A DNA stretch of 64,000 bases. Origin: Nocardioides cynanchi. Lineage in GTDB: Bacteria > Actinomycetota > Actinomycetes > Propionibacteriales > Nocardioidaceae. Where the stretch lies: assembly GCF_008761635.1 (NCBI RefSeq), contig NZ_CP044344.1:310001-374000 (forward strand), in the 5' to 3' direction. This document shows, piece by piece, positions 15,972 to 24,495 of the stretch (within the stretch, counting starts at the first letter, position 1; every line of letters starts with the position of its first letter). The position numbers and the translations under genes are program-made. The notes beneath the pieces are model-generated. The model was not told the DNA's origin, searched no databases, and saw nothing but the letters and a program-made list of their open reading frames with translations.

Positions 15972-17255
15972 ATGGCAGTCGTCACCATGCGCCAGCTCCT
16001 CGAGAGCGGCGTCCACTTCGGACACCAGACCCGTCGCTGGAACCCGAAGATGAAGCGCTTCATCATGACCGAGCGCAACGGCATCTACATCATCGACCTC
16101 CAGCAGTCGCTGGCCTACATCGACCGGTCCTATGCCTTCATCAAGGAGACCGTCGCCAAGGGCGGCACGATCATGTTCGTGGGCACCAAGAAGCAGGCCC
16201 AGGAGGCGATCGCCGAGCAGGCGACCCGCGTCGGGATGCCCTACGTCAACCAGCGCTGGCTGGGCGGAATGCTCACCAACTTCCAGACCGTGCACCTGCG
16301 GATCAACCGCCTCAAGGAGCTCGACGAGGTCGACTTCGAGGACGTCGCCGGCAGCAGCCGCACCAAGAAGGAGCTGCTGCAGATGCGCCGCGAGCGCGAC
16401 AAGCTCAACAAGTCGCTGGGCGGGATCCGCGAGATGAGCCGTACGCCGTCCGCGGTCTGGATCGTCGACACCAACAAGGAGCACCTCGCCGTCGAGGAGG
16501 CCCGCAAGCTGCACATCCCGATCATCGGGATCCTCGACTCCAACTGTGACCCCGACCTGGTCGACTTCCCGATCCCCGGCAACGACGACGCGATCCGCGC
16601 TGTCGGTCTGCTGACCCGCGTGGTCGCCGACGCCGTGGCCGAGGGCCTGATCGCCCGCTCCGGTGTCAAGACCGGTGAGACCGCCGACGCCACGGCCGCC
16701 GAGCCGCTGGCCGAGTGGGAGCGCGAGCTGCTGGGCGGCGACGCCGAGCAGGCCGCGGTCGCCGCGACCGGTGGGGACGAGACCAGTGCGGCTCCCGCCG
16801 CCGAGGCGACCGGTGCTGCTACCGAGGCCGCGGAGGCGACCGAGGTCGCTGCCGAGGCCACCGATGCCCCGGCCGAGGCGGTTGCTGACGCGCCGGCCGC
16901 CGAGGAGGCTCCCGCGGAGACCACCGAGGTCGACGCCGAGGCTGCGACGACCGCTCCGGAGACCGTCGCGACCGAGGCCACCGCCGACTCCGCGGCTCCG
17001 GTGTCGACCGAAGGTGAGTTCGGCGCCGACTCGGCCGCTCCGCTCGAGGACGGCTCGGCTCCCGAGGGCTTCGAGATCAAGGGCAACAAGAACTCCATGA
17101 AGTTCCACGCCCCGAGCAGCCCGTGGTACGCCCGCACCAACGCCGAGGTCTGGTTCCGCACCGCCGAGGCCGCCGAGGCCGCCGGCTTCGCCAACGCCGA
17201 GTCCGGTGCCGACGCCGCGGCCGAGAGCACCGAGGCCGAGACCACCGAGGCCTGA
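15972..17255 (+). CDS. rpsB: 30S ribosomal protein S2 with long linker and extra C-terminal domain
   Basis: Residues 1-232 are a complete S2, which helps hold S1 and mRNA at the 30S platform: [31 protein letters not shown] and a [20 protein letters not shown] block. An Ala/Glu/Thr-rich linker follows (233-364). Residues 365-409 then form a compact, non-repetitive module with [26 protein letters not shown] and EAAEAAGF, resembling the small actinobacterial module I know as the sunset-type domain. A short acidic tail ends the protein. At 427 residues it is far longer than the usual 230-300. ATG 15972 is chosen because it opens the conserved S2 N-terminus. Confidence 0.95.
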   Translation: MAVVTMRQLLESGVHFGHQTRRWNPKMKRFIMTERNGIYIIDLQQSLAYIDRSYAFIKETVAKGGTIMFVGTKKQAQEAIAEQATRVGMPYVNQRWLGGMLTNFQTVHLRINRLKELDEVDFEDVAGSSRTKKELLQMRRERDKLNKSLGGIREMSRTPSAVWIVDTNKEHLAVEEARKLHIPIIGILDSNCDPDLVDFPIPGNDDAIRAVGLLTRVVADAVAEGLIARSGVKTGETADATAAEPLAEWERELLGGDAEQAAVAATGGDETSAAPAAEATGAATEAAEATEVAAEATDAPAEAVADAPAAEEAPAETTEVDAEAATTAPETVATEATADSAAPVSTEGEFGADSAAPLEDGSAPEGFEIKGNKNSMKFHAPSSPWYARTNAEVWFRTAEAAEAAGFANAESGADAAAESTEAETTEA

Positions 17256-17265
17256 CCGCCTCACC

Positions 17266-17303
17266 ACGCCGTACGGCGCGCGACCTCGCGCGCCGCACGG
17301 CGT
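17266..17303 (+). terminator. Hairpin between rpsB and tsf
   Basis: Arms ACGCCGTACGGCGCGCGA and TCGCGCGCCGCACGGCGT pair over 18 positions with one mismatch and a minimal loop. It lies 10 nt after the rpsB stop and 28 nt before tsf, so it may reduce read-through and set the S2 to EF-Ts ratio. Confidence 0.6.
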
Positions 17304-17331
17304 ACCCCCGTCAACTCAGAAAGGCAACGCG

Positions 17332-18144
17332 ATGGCCAACTTCTCCGCATCGGACGTCAAGAGGCTCCGGGACATGACCGGCGCCGGCATGATGGACGCC
17401 AAGAACGCCCTGGTCGAGGCCGAGGGCGACTTCGACGCCGCCACCGACATCCTGCGCACCAAGGGCGCTGCCAAGATGCAGAAGCGCGGCGCCGAGCGCG
17501 AGGCCACGGCCGGCCTCGTCGCCCACTCCGCGGGCGTCCTGGTCGAGCTCAAGTGCGAGACCGACTTCGTCGCCAAGAGCCCGGACTTCATCGCCGCGGC
17601 CCAGAAGATCGCCGATGCCGCTTCGGAGGCCAAGCCCGCCGACGTCGAGGCGCTCAAGGCCGTCCAGGTCGGCGACGAGACGGCGGGCGACATCGTGGAG
17701 GGCCTGGCCATCTCCATCGGCGAGAAGATCGAGCTCGGTCAGTACGTCCACTTCGACGGCCCCGCCGTGGCCTACCTGCACAAGCGTGCCGCCGACCTGC
17801 CGCCTGCGATCGGCGTCCTGGTCGAGTACGACGGTGACGCGGACGCTGCGCGCGGCGCGGCCAAGCAGGTCGCGGCGATGCGCCCGCAGTACCTCACCCG
17901 CGACGAGGTCCCCTCCGACATCGTCGAGCACGAGCGCCAGATCGCCGAGGCGACCTCGCGCGAGGAGGGCAAGCCCGAGCAGGCGATCGCCAAGATCACC
18001 GAGGGCCGCCTCAACGGCTTCTTCAAGGACGTCGTCCTCCTCGAGCAGCCGTCGGTGACCGAGAACAAGAAGTCGGTCAAGGCCGTCCTGGACGAGGCCG
18101 GCACCACCGTGAAGCGGTTCGCCCGTTTCGAGGTCGGAGCCTGA
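17332..18144 (+). CDS. tsf: Elongation factor Ts
   Basis: A 270-residue guanine nucleotide exchange factor for EF-Tu. The N-terminal UBA-like part ([22 protein letters not shown]), the conserved core ([17 protein letters not shown]) and the dimerisation region ([17 protein letters not shown] and [17 protein letters not shown]) are all visible and in order. ATG 17332 is preceded by AAAGG at a normal distance. It pairs with rpsB as in nearly all bacteria, here separated by a strong hairpin. Confidence 0.96.
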   Translation: MANFSASDVKRLRDMTGAGMMDAKNALVEAEGDFDAATDILRTKGAAKMQKRGAEREATAGLVAHSAGVLVELKCETDFVAKSPDFIAAAQKIADAASEAKPADVEALKAVQVGDETAGDIVEGLAISIGEKIELGQYVHFDGPAVAYLHKRAADLPPAIGVLVEYDGDADAARGAAKQVAAMRPQYLTRDEVPSDIVEHERQIAEATSREEGKPEQAIAKITEGRLNGFFKDVVLLEQPSVTENKKSVKAVLDEAGTTVKRFARFEVGA

Positions 18145-18164
18145 CGCACTAAGGTGCGGCGTGG

Positions 18165-18206
18165 TGGTCTCGACTTCGCTCGACCGACGAAGACCTTCGC
18201 TCGACC
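18165..18206 (+). repeat. Degenerate copy of the CTCGACC element
   Basis: TGGTCTCGACTTCGCTCGAC starts the element and is followed by a diverged second part (CGACGAAGACCTTCGCTCGACCGG). It lies in the tsf-pyrH gap and is the weakest of the five copies seen. Confidence 0.65.
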
Positions 18207-18236
18207 GGCGAGGACGGGCCGCCGAGAGCTACGGGG

Positions 18237-18279
18237 AGGCCGGTTGCGAGGAGTCACGCGAGTGATCCGCGACCGGCCT
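18237..18279 (+). terminator. Hairpin between tsf and pyrH
   Basis: Arms AGGCCGGTTGCG and CGCGACCGGCCT (one G-T wobble) enclose a smaller stem TCAC-GCGA-GTGA. It lies about 45 nt before the pyrH start and could end tsf transcripts or attenuate read-through. Confidence 0.6.
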
Positions 18280-18323
18280 TCCTGCATGTCCCGACCACCT
18301 CGTCCCCCTCAAGGAGCCACCCT

Positions 18324-19037
18324 GTGACCGCTTACCACCGCGTCCTGCTGAAGCTGTCCGGTGAAGTCTTCGGGGGCGGCAAGGTCGGCGTCGACCCGGA
18401 CGTCGTGCACCGGATCGCCGGCGAGATCGCCGAGGTGGCCCGGGAAGGCGTGGGGATCAGCGTGGTCGTGGGTGGCGGCAACTTCTTCCGGGGCGCGCAG
18501 ATGCAGCAGCGGGGCATGGACCGCGCCCGTGCCGACTACATGGGCATGCTCGGTACGGTGATGAACTGCCTGGCCCTCCAGGACTTCCTGGAGAAGGAGG
18601 GCATCGAGACCCGGGTCCAGACCGCGATCACGATGGGACAGGTCGCCGAGCCCTACATCCCGCGCCGTGCGATCCGGCACCTGGAGAAGGGCCGGGTCGT
18701 GATCTTCGGCGCCGGCGCCGGCATGCCCTTCTTCTCCACCGACACCGTGGCCGCCCAGCGGGCGCTGGAGACCAAGTGTGAGGTCGTGCTGATGGCCAAG
18801 CAGGGGGTGGACGGCGTCTACAGCGCCGACCCCAAGCTGGACCCGAGCGCGACGAAGTACGACACCCTGACCTTCCAGGAGGCGCTCCAGGGCGGGCTGC
18901 GGATCGCCGACGCGACGGCGTTCGCCCTCTGCATGGAGAACCGGCTCCCGCTGATCGTCTTCGGCATGGAGGACGAGGGCAACATCCTGCGGATCGTGCA
19001 GGGTGAGAAGATTGGCACGCTCGTCACCGCCGACTAG
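18324..19037 (+). CDS. pyrH: Uridylate kinase
   Basis: A 237-residue UMP kinase of the amino-acid kinase fold, which converts UMP to UDP with ATP. Conserved blocks are [13 protein letters not shown] at the N-terminus, [13 protein letters not shown], the [19 protein letters not shown] region and [16 protein letters not shown]. The GTG at 18324 follows AAGGAG at a good distance. It is part of the conserved rpsB-tsf-pyrH-frr series, although a hairpin and repeats separate it from its neighbours here. Confidence 0.96.
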   Translation: MTAYHRVLLKLSGEVFGGGKVGVDPDVVHRIAGEIAEVAREGVGISVVVGGGNFFRGAQMQQRGMDRARADYMGMLGTVMNCLALQDFLEKEGIETRVQTAITMGQVAEPYIPRRAIRHLEKGRVVIFGAGAGMPFFSTDTVAAQRALETKCEVVLMAKQGVDGVYSADPKLDPSATKYDTLTFQEALQGGLRIADATAFALCMENRLPLIVFGMEDEGNILRIVQGEKIGTLVTAD

Positions 19038-19049
19038 CGGGCCGCGACA

Positions 19050-19173
19050 TGGTCTCGACTTCGCTCGACCACCGAACGACGCTCGACCACCGAACGACGC
19101 TCGACCACCGAACGACGCTCGACCACCGAACGGGACCGCTCGACCACCGAACGACGCTCGACCACCGAATGAC
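19050..19173 (+). repeat. Core element followed by six 17-21-bp tandem units
   Basis: The 26-nt core (19050-19075) leads into six units starting at 19064, mostly 18 bp and reading CTCGACCACCGAACGACG; one unit is 21 bp and the last is shortened. Because nearly all units are multiples of 3, they stay open in the frr frame and would read ARPPND repeatedly. The array ends 18 nt before the frr GTG. Confidence 0.85.
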
Positions 19174-19191
19174 AGCGAAGGGAAGCCCGCC

Positions 19192-19749
19192 GTGATCAAC
19201 GACATCCTCCGTGAGGCCGACGGCAAGATGGACAAGTCGGTGGAGGCCACTCGGGAGGAGTTCTCCGCCATCCGCGCCGGGCGGGCCAACCCGTCGATGT
19301 TCGCCAAGATCATGGTCGACTACTACGGCACCCCGACCCCGATCCAGAGCCTGGCGTCGTTCACCTCGCAGGAGGCCCGGATCATCCTGGTGGCGCCGTA
19401 CGACATCGGCGCCATGGGCAACATCGAGCGGGCGATCCGCGACTCTGACCTGAGCATCAACCCGGCCAACGACGGCAAGGTGCTGCGCTGCGTGTTCCCC
19501 GAGCTGACCGAGGAGCGCCGCAAGGAGTACATCAAGCTGGCCAAGGCCAAGGCCGAGGACGGCCGGGTCGCGGTCCGCAACCTGCGCCGCCACGCCAAGC
19601 AGGAGCTCGAGCGGCTGGAGAAGGACGGCGACGCCGGCAAGGACGACGTCGCCGGGGCCGAGAAGCGGCTCGACTCCATGACCAAGAAGCACACCGACAC
19701 GATCGACGAGCTGCTCAGGCACAAGGAGTCGGAGCTGCTCGAGGTCTGA
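19192..19749 (+). CDS. frr: Ribosome recycling factor
   Basis: A 185-residue protein that splits post-termination ribosomes together with EF-G. The sequence starts VINDILREADGKMDKSVEATREEFSAIRAGRANP in conserved blocks and ends with the long-helix segment RNLRRHAKQELERLEKDGD and HTDTIDELLRHKESELLEV. Length is exactly as expected. GTG 19192 has AAGGGAAG about 8 nt upstream; the frame stays open upstream through the tandem repeat into pyrH, but those codons are repeat-derived and are not taken as part of the protein. Confidence 0.95.
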   Translation: MINDILREADGKMDKSVEATREEFSAIRAGRANPSMFAKIMVDYYGTPTPIQSLASFTSQEARIILVAPYDIGAMGNIERAIRDSDLSINPANDGKVLRCVFPELTEERRKEYIKLAKAKAEDGRVAVRNLRRHAKQELERLEKDGDAGKDDVAGAEKRLDSMTKKHTDTIDELLRHKESELLEV

Positions 19750-19770
19750 GCCTCGACCCTCCGGTTCCCG

Positions 19771-20640
19771 ATGACCACCTCCACGCCGCCCGTGCCGGCG
19801 CAGGACCACGGGCGGGCCGGCCGCAACCTGCCGGCCGCGATCACCAGTGCCGTCGTCCTGGTCGCGCTGATCATCGTGACCCTGGTGATCTGGAAGACCC
19901 TGTTCATGGTGGTCGTGGCGGCTGCCGTGCTGGTCGCGATGTGGGAGCTCCATCGCGGTTTCGCGGCCAAGGGGATCGACCTGCCCGAGCAGCCCCTGAT
20001 GGTCGGCGGCGTGATCATGGTGGTCGTCGCCTACTTCTACGGCGCCCCGGCCCTGGTCACCGCGACCGCCGTGACCGCCCTCGTGACGATGCTGTGGCTG
20101 CTGCACCGCGGCGTCAACGGCTACGTCCAGAACGCCTCGGCGTCGGTCTTCGCCCTGGTCTACGTGCCGTTCCTCGGCTCGTTCGTCGCGCTGATGCTGC
20201 GTGAGGGTGGGGCGATCCACGTCGACGGCATCGACGCCGGGGTCAAGGGCATCTTCACGTTCATCGCGGTGACCGCCGCCTCCGACATCGGGGGTTACAT
20301 CGCCGGCGTGCTGTTCGGCCGGCACCAGATGGCGCCGGTGATCTCGCCGAAGAAGTCGTGGGAGGGCTTCGCCGGCTCGGTGGTCTTCTGCATCGCGGTC
20401 GGCGTGGCGATGATCGTGTGGGTCCTCGACGCGGACTGGTGGATCGGCGTCGTCCTCGGCCTGATCGCGGTGGTGATGGCGACCCTCGGCGACCTCTGCG
20501 AGTCGGTGATCAAGCGCGACCTGGGTGTCAAGGACATGAGCCAGGTGATCCCCGGCCACGGCGGCCTGATGGACCGCCTCGACTCGCTGCTGGCCACGAT
20601 CGCCCCGATCTGGCTGCTGCTCCACTACCTCGTCTTCTGA
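19771..20640 (+). CDS. cdsA: Phosphatidate cytidylyltransferase
   Basis: A 289-residue integral membrane enzyme that makes CDP-diacylglycerol from phosphatidate and CTP, the branch point of phospholipid synthesis. About eight hydrophobic segments are visible. The C-terminal CDP-diglyceride synthetase signature reads LGDLCESVIKRDLGVKD followed by GHGGLMDRLDS, and SDIGGYIAGVLFGRH plus ISPKKSWEG precede it. It follows frr by 21 nt and is probably co-transcribed. Confidence 0.94.
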   Translation: MTTSTPPVPAQDHGRAGRNLPAAITSAVVLVALIIVTLVIWKTLFMVVVAAAVLVAMWELHRGFAAKGIDLPEQPLMVGGVIMVVVAYFYGAPALVTATAVTALVTMLWLLHRGVNGYVQNASASVFALVYVPFLGSFVALMLREGGAIHVDGIDAGVKGIFTFIAVTAASDIGGYIAGVLFGRHQMAPVISPKKSWEGFAGSVVFCIAVGVAMIVWVLDADWWIGVVLGLIAVVMATLGDLCESVIKRDLGVKDMSQVIPGHGGLMDRLDSLLATIAPIWLLLHYLVF

Positions 20641-20653
20641 GCCGACTGCCGCC

Positions 20654-21193
20654 GTGGAGCTCTACCTCGTGCGCCACGGCCGCCCCGCCGTCGACCGCTC
20701 CCGGCCGGCCCACGAGTGGCACCTCGACCCGGCGTACGACGACGACGTGCGTGTCCTGCGCGACCGGCTCCCGAGCGGCGCGCGGTGGTTCTCCTCGCCC
20801 GAGCCCAAGGCGTTCCTGACGGCCCGGCTGCTCACCGAGGAGCCGATCGAGGTCGTGGCCGGCCTGCGCGAGCAGGAGCGCGACACCACCGACTGGATCG
20901 AGGACTTCGACGCCGTCGTCGCCCGGGCCTTCGCCGAGCCGGACCTCCCGGCGTACGACGGGTGGGAGCCGCTGGCGCGGACCCGGCACCGGGTGGTCAG
21001 GACGCTGCAGGAGCTGCTCGGCCGCGCCGGCGATCGCGACCTCGTCCTGGTCGGCCACGGCACGGCGTGGACCTGTCTGGTCGCGGACCTGACCGGACGC
21101 CCTCCCGACCCGGCAGCCTGGGCGACTCTGGCGATGCCGGACGTCGTCCCTTGCGGTGATCCTCGGGGTCGGGGTGACATGCTGAGCACATGA
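20654..21193 (+). CDS. Histidine phosphatase superfamily protein
   Basis: A 179-residue protein of the phosphoglycerate-mutase-like fold. The phosphohistidine motif is visible as YLVRHGRP (RHG at residues 7-9) and the second catalytic histidine in LVLVGHGTAW. The C-terminal part is short and acidic residues expected in between are present. The substrate is unknown. GTG at 20654 lies 13 nt after cdsA and the stop overlaps the next ORF by 4 nt, so it is in an operon with both. Confidence 0.85.
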   Translation: MELYLVRHGRPAVDRSRPAHEWHLDPAYDDDVRVLRDRLPSGARWFSSPEPKAFLTARLLTEEPIEVVAGLREQERDTTDWIEDFDAVVARAFAEPDLPAYDGWEPLARTRHRVVRTLQELLGRAGDRDLVLVGHGTAWTCLVADLTGRPPDPAAWATLAMPDVVPCGDPRGRGDMLST

Positions 21194-21621
21194 GTGAGAC
21201 CGGGGCGCGCGCCGCCGACGACGCGGGCCTCGGGAAGCACGTCGTGGAGCCCGAACCCGAGCCCACCTCCCAGACGTCGGCCGAGGTCGACGCCCCTGCC
21301 GAGCCCGGGGTCGAGCCCGACTGGTGGCACCGCTCGCACCCGACCTTCGCCGGGGTGGCCGGCTTCTTCACCGGCATCGCGTTCGTGATCGCCGTGCCCG
21401 GGGTCTACGCCACGCTGCTCAACGCCTTCCTGGGTGAGAAGACCGCCCAGCGCCTGTTCCCCTACGTGCTGATCGCCCTGCTGGTGCCGCTCGGGCTGCT
21501 GGTGCCGCGCAAGACGCGCCGCTTCGCTCAGCTGATGCTCGTGGGCATGGTGGCCACCGTGATCGTGGTGGCGGTCACCGCCGGCATGGTGCTGTGGTTC
21601 CTGATCTCGCGCGACAACTGA
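21190..21621 (+). CDS. Small membrane protein of unknown function
   Basis: A 143-residue protein with an acidic, Pro/Glu-rich N-terminus of about 45 residues followed by three hydrophobic segments (GVAGFFTGIAFVIAVPGVYA, LFPYVLIALLVPLGLLV and MLVGMVATVIVVAVTAGMVL). A positively charged loop PRKTRRF lies between the last two, which suggests the cytoplasmic side. I do not recognise a family. ATG overlaps the phosphatase stop by 4 nt. Confidence 0.75.
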   Translation: MSETGARAADDAGLGKHVVEPEPEPTSQTSAEVDAPAEPGVEPDWWHRSHPTFAGVAGFFTGIAFVIAVPGVYATLLNAFLGEKTAQRLFPYVLIALLVPLGLLVPRKTRRFAQLMLVGMVATVIVVAVTAGMVLWFLISRDN

Positions 21622-21715
21622 ACGCGGTTTTCTCAGGGGCTTCACAGACGCGGCGCTGAACGACCCGCCACCTGCGCGCCGTACTTCTCCTTGCAACCGA
21701 ACGAGGAGAAGAACC

Positions 21716-22258
21716 ATGAAGATCCCCGCCATGATGGCCGTCGCCGCAGCCTCGCTGCTCACCCTGAGCGCCTGCGGCAGCAGCAGCAACAGCACGACCG
21801 CGTCGCCGCCCGCAGGAGGTGCCGGCAACGGCTCGCCCGCCGGGTCGGCCAGCGGCCTCCACGTCGCCTCCACGTCGCTGGGCAAGGTGCTCGTCGACGC
21901 CAAGGGTGACACCGTCTACATGCTCACCGCGGACAGTGCGGGGACCTCGACGTGCTCGTCGGCCTGCCTGACCTACTGGCCGCCCGTCGTGCCCGGCGCG
22001 GCAGCCTCGACCGTGACCGGCAAGGTCGCCAGCACCACGACCACCACGGGCGGCAAGATCGCCACCGTGGCCGGCTGGCCGCTGTACACGTTCGTCCAGG
22101 ACCAGAAGCCCGGTGATGTCACCGGTGAGGGCATCTCGAACTTCGGCGGGGTCTGGTACGCCGTGTCCCCGTCCGGGCACCCGGTCAAGGCCGCGGGTGG
22201 CAGCTCGTCGAGCTCGACCTCGGGCTCCGGCCCGGCGTACGGCGGTGGCGGGTACTGA
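21716..22258 (+). CDS. Secreted lipoprotein of the Y-x4-D repeat family
   Basis: A 180-residue lipoprotein. The signal peptide ends in the lipobox LSAC, giving a lipid-modified Cys19, followed by a Ser/Gly-rich spacer. Two copies of the family pattern can be seen: LGKVLVDAKGDTVYMLTAD with CSSACLTYWPPV, and VAGWPLYTFVQDQKPGD with GVWYAVSPSG. This family (COG4315-like) is common on actinobacterial surfaces; its function is unknown. GAGGAG precedes the ATG. The C-terminus is a Ser/Gly tail. Confidence 0.87.
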   Translation: MKIPAMMAVAAASLLTLSACGSSSNSTTASPPAGGAGNGSPAGSASGLHVASTSLGKVLVDAKGDTVYMLTADSAGTSTCSSACLTYWPPVVPGAAASTVTGKVASTTTTTGGKIATVAGWPLYTFVQDQKPGDVTGEGISNFGGVWYAVSPSGHPVKAAGGSSSSSTSGSGPAYGGGGY

Positions 22259-22268
22259 GATTCGTGGG

Positions 22269-22300
22269 GGCCCGCCCGTGGATGGGACACTGGGCGGGCC
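22269..22300 (+). terminator. Hairpin abutting the rlmN start codon
   Basis: GGCCCGCCC (22269-22277) and GGGCGGGCC (22292-22300) form a perfect 9-bp stem whose last base touches the ATG of rlmN. It may terminate the lipoprotein transcript or limit rlmN translation when read through. Confidence 0.55.
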
Positions 22301-23443
22301 ATGTCCCAGCCACCGACCTCCCCGTCCCCGAAGCAGCTCCCCCTGGTGATGTCCGAGCCGCGCGGCCGGGCCAAGCCGCCGCGCCACCTCGCCGACCTCA
22401 CCCTCGACGAGCGCACGGCCCTGGCTGCCGAGCTCGGCCTCCCCGCCTACCGCGGCAAGCAGCTGTCCACCCACTACTTCTCGCGGCTGGTCGACGACCC
22501 GGCGGCGATGACCGACCTGCCGGCCGTCCAGCGCGACGAGCTGGTCGCCGCGCTGCTCCCGCCGCTGATGACCCCGCTGCGGACCCTCGAGGCCGACAAG
22601 GGCACCACCCGGAAGACGCTCTGGAAGCTCTTCGACGGCGCGCTGGTCGAGTCGGTGTTGATGCGCTACCCCGACCGGGTCACGATCTGCGTCTCGTCGC
22701 AGGCGGGCTGCGGCATGGCGTGCCCCTTCTGCGCGACCGGTCAGGGCGGCCTCCAGCGCAACATGTCGACCGCCGAGATCGTCGAGCAGGTCGTCGCCGG
22801 GGCCCGGTCGCTGGCCCGCGACGAGGTGCCGGGTGGCCCGGGCCGCGTCTCCAACGTTGTGTTCATGGGGATGGGCGAGCCGCTGGCCAACTACAAGGCC
22901 GTGATCGGCGCCGTACGCCGTCTCACCGAGCCGGCGCCGGGTGGCCTGGGCATGAGCGCCCGCGGCGTGACCGTCTCGACCGTCGGTCTCGTGCCGCGGA
23001 TCAACCAGCTGACCGACGAGGGCATCCCGGTCACCCTCGCCCTCTCGCTGCACGCGCCCGACGACGAGCTGCGCAACGAGCTGGTGCCGATCAACACCCG
23101 CTACTCGGTCGCCGAGACAGTCGACGCCGCGTGGAACTACGCCCGGGTCACCAAGCGCCGCGTCTCGATCGAGTACGCCATGATGCGCGGCATCAACGAC
23201 CAGGCCTGGCGTGCCGACCTCCTCGCCGACGTCCTGCTCGCCCGCGGGGACTGGGGCTGGGTGCACGTCAACCTGATCCCGCTCAACCCCACGCCCGGCT
23301 CGAAGTGGACCGCCTCCGACCCCGCCGACGAGCGCGAGTTCGTACGCCGCCTCGAGGCGCGCGGCATCCCGACGACGGTCCGCGACACCCGGGGCCGTGA
23401 GATCGACGGCGCGTGCGGGCAGCTCGCCGCGACCGAGGTCTGA
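22301..23443 (+). CDS. rlmN: Dual-specificity 23S rRNA/tRNA methyltransferase RlmN
   Basis: A 380-residue radical-SAM enzyme that methylates C2 of A2503 in 23S rRNA and A37 in some tRNAs. The 4Fe-4S cluster cysteines are C137, C141 and C144 in [11 protein letters not shown]. Other family blocks are YRGKQL near residue 48, [13 protein letters not shown] and [18 protein letters not shown]. The methyl-carrying cysteine is expected near the C-terminus, where GACGQLA is seen. Position after cdsA is typical. Confidence 0.95.
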   Translation: MSQPPTSPSPKQLPLVMSEPRGRAKPPRHLADLTLDERTALAAELGLPAYRGKQLSTHYFSRLVDDPAAMTDLPAVQRDELVAALLPPLMTPLRTLEADKGTTRKTLWKLFDGALVESVLMRYPDRVTICVSSQAGCGMACPFCATGQGGLQRNMSTAEIVEQVVAGARSLARDEVPGGPGRVSNVVFMGMGEPLANYKAVIGAVRRLTEPAPGGLGMSARGVTVSTVGLVPRINQLTDEGIPVTLALSLHAPDDELRNELVPINTRYSVAETVDAAWNYARVTKRRVSIEYAMMRGINDQAWRADLLADVLLARGDWGWVHVNLIPLNPTPGSKWTASDPADEREFVRRLEARGIPTTVRDTRGREIDGACGQLAATEV

Positions 23444-23480
23444 ACGGCTCCCCGGCCGGGCTCGCCGACGGACACCTGGT

Positions 23481-23526
23481 CGCTCCTACCTCAATGGGGC
23501 CGACCGGACCCATTGAGGTAGGAGCG
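23481..23526. terminator. Bidirectional terminator between rlmN and the LOG gene
   Basis: CGCTCCTACCTCAATGGG and CCCATTGAGGTAGGAGCG are a perfect 18-bp inverted repeat around a 10-nt loop. It lies between two convergent genes and should stop transcription from both sides. Confidence 0.8.
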
Positions 23527-23577
23527 CTCCACGCGCCGTCCGGACCGCACCGACCGATCCCGGTGGTCGACCACCGC

Positions 23578-24483
23578 TCACCCGCCCACCAGGGCGGCCG
23601 CCTCCTCGACGGTGTCGACCAGGTGCACGTGCGGCTCCATCGCCCGGCCGCGGGCCAGCGCCTGGAGCAGCGGCCAGGCCGGGTAGTCGACGGTCCAGTA
23701 GGAGCGCCCGACCAGCACCATCGGGGCCACCGACTCCGTGGCGGCGTAGTAGTTCTCGCAGGCATCCTGGAAGATCTCCTGCACCGTGCCGGCCGCGCCG
23801 GGCAGGAAGACGATCCCCGCGTCGCACACCTGGAGCAGGATCGCCTCGCGGGTGGCGTTGCGGAAGTACTTCGCGATCGCGGTGGCGAAGACGTTGGGCG
23901 GCTCGTGGCCGTAGAACCACGTCGGGATCCCGAGCGTCGGCGCGTCGCCCAGTGCGTTGACCGGCAGGGCGGCAGAGACCCAGGCATCGACGGAGGGTCG
24001 GAACGACGGTGTGTCGGCCAACCACGCCAGGGCCTCGTCGAGGGCCTCCGCACCGACGTGGGCCAGTCGCCCACCGAGGTTGGCCGCCTCCATCGCACCG
24101 GGGCCGCCGCCGGTGGCCACCGTGTGCGAGGCGCCGAGCAGGGATCCCAGATGGACGGCCTCGGCGTAGGCCCGCTCGCCGCGCATCAGCTCGTGCCCGC
24201 CCATCACCCCGACCAGGTGGCGGCCGGCGAGCCACGCGGTGAGGGCCTGGTCCACGGCGTGGTCGTGCAGCGCCTGGGCCAGGGAGTCGGCCGAGGTCGG
24301 CGGGCGCAACGACCACGCATAGGTGCGGGCGTCGAGCGAGTCGGCGTAGACCGGGGCGTCGTACAGCTCGGCGGCCGTGTAGAGCGTGGTCCGGTAGGGG
24401 TCGACCGGCAGGTCGTCGAGCTCGACCCGCGGCGCATCGGAGGTCGAGCCGACCCGGATCGACCGCCCACGGACCTTGCGCAC
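23578..24483 (-). CDS. LOG/TIGR00730-like Rossmann-fold protein
   Basis: A 301-residue protein with the nucleotide-binding blocks of the LOG (lysine decarboxylase-like) family: TGGGPGAMEAANLGG (124-138) and LPGAAGTVQEIFQ (227-239). In canonical LOG phosphoribohydrolases, which release cytokinin bases, the second motif is PGGxGTxxE; here the second Gly is Ala. About 80 extra N-terminal residues precede the fold. The exact substrate is therefore uncertain. GTG 24483 is supported by TAGAGT 6 nt upstream. Confidence 0.8.
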   Translation of the reverse strand: MRKVRGRSIRVGSTSDAPRVELDDLPVDPYRTTLYTAAELYDAPVYADSLDARTYAWSLRPPTSADSLAQALHDHAVDQALTAWLAGRHLVGVMGGHELMRGERAYAEAVHLGSLLGASHTVATGGGPGAMEAANLGGRLAHVGAEALDEALAWLADTPSFRPSVDAWVSAALPVNALGDAPTLGIPTWFYGHEPPNVFATAIAKYFRNATREAILLQVCDAGIVFLPGAAGTVQEIFQDACENYYAATESVAPMVLVGRSYWTVDYPAWPLLQALARGRAMEPHVHLVDTVEEAAALVGG

Positions 24484-24489
24484 GCCCAG

Positions 24490-24495
24490 ACTCTA
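24490..24495 (-). promoter_or_regulatory. Probable -10 box (TAGAGT) of the LOG gene
   Basis: On the minus strand TAGAGT ends 6 nt before GTG 24483 and overlaps the last codon of the RIO kinase gene. It suggests a leaderless transcript separate from the upstream gene. Confidence 0.5.

Noticed and set aside
15321..17267. A long minus-strand open frame extending upstream of the M23 peptidase across the repeat array and rpsB
   Set aside because: It is antisense to rpsB and its residues there are low-complexity. The M23 protein has a good signal peptide starting at 15320.
19003..19191. N-terminal extension of the ribosome recycling factor through the tandem repeat
   Set aside because: The extension is made of repeat units, whereas GTG 19192 has a Shine-Dalgarno and gives the standard protein length.
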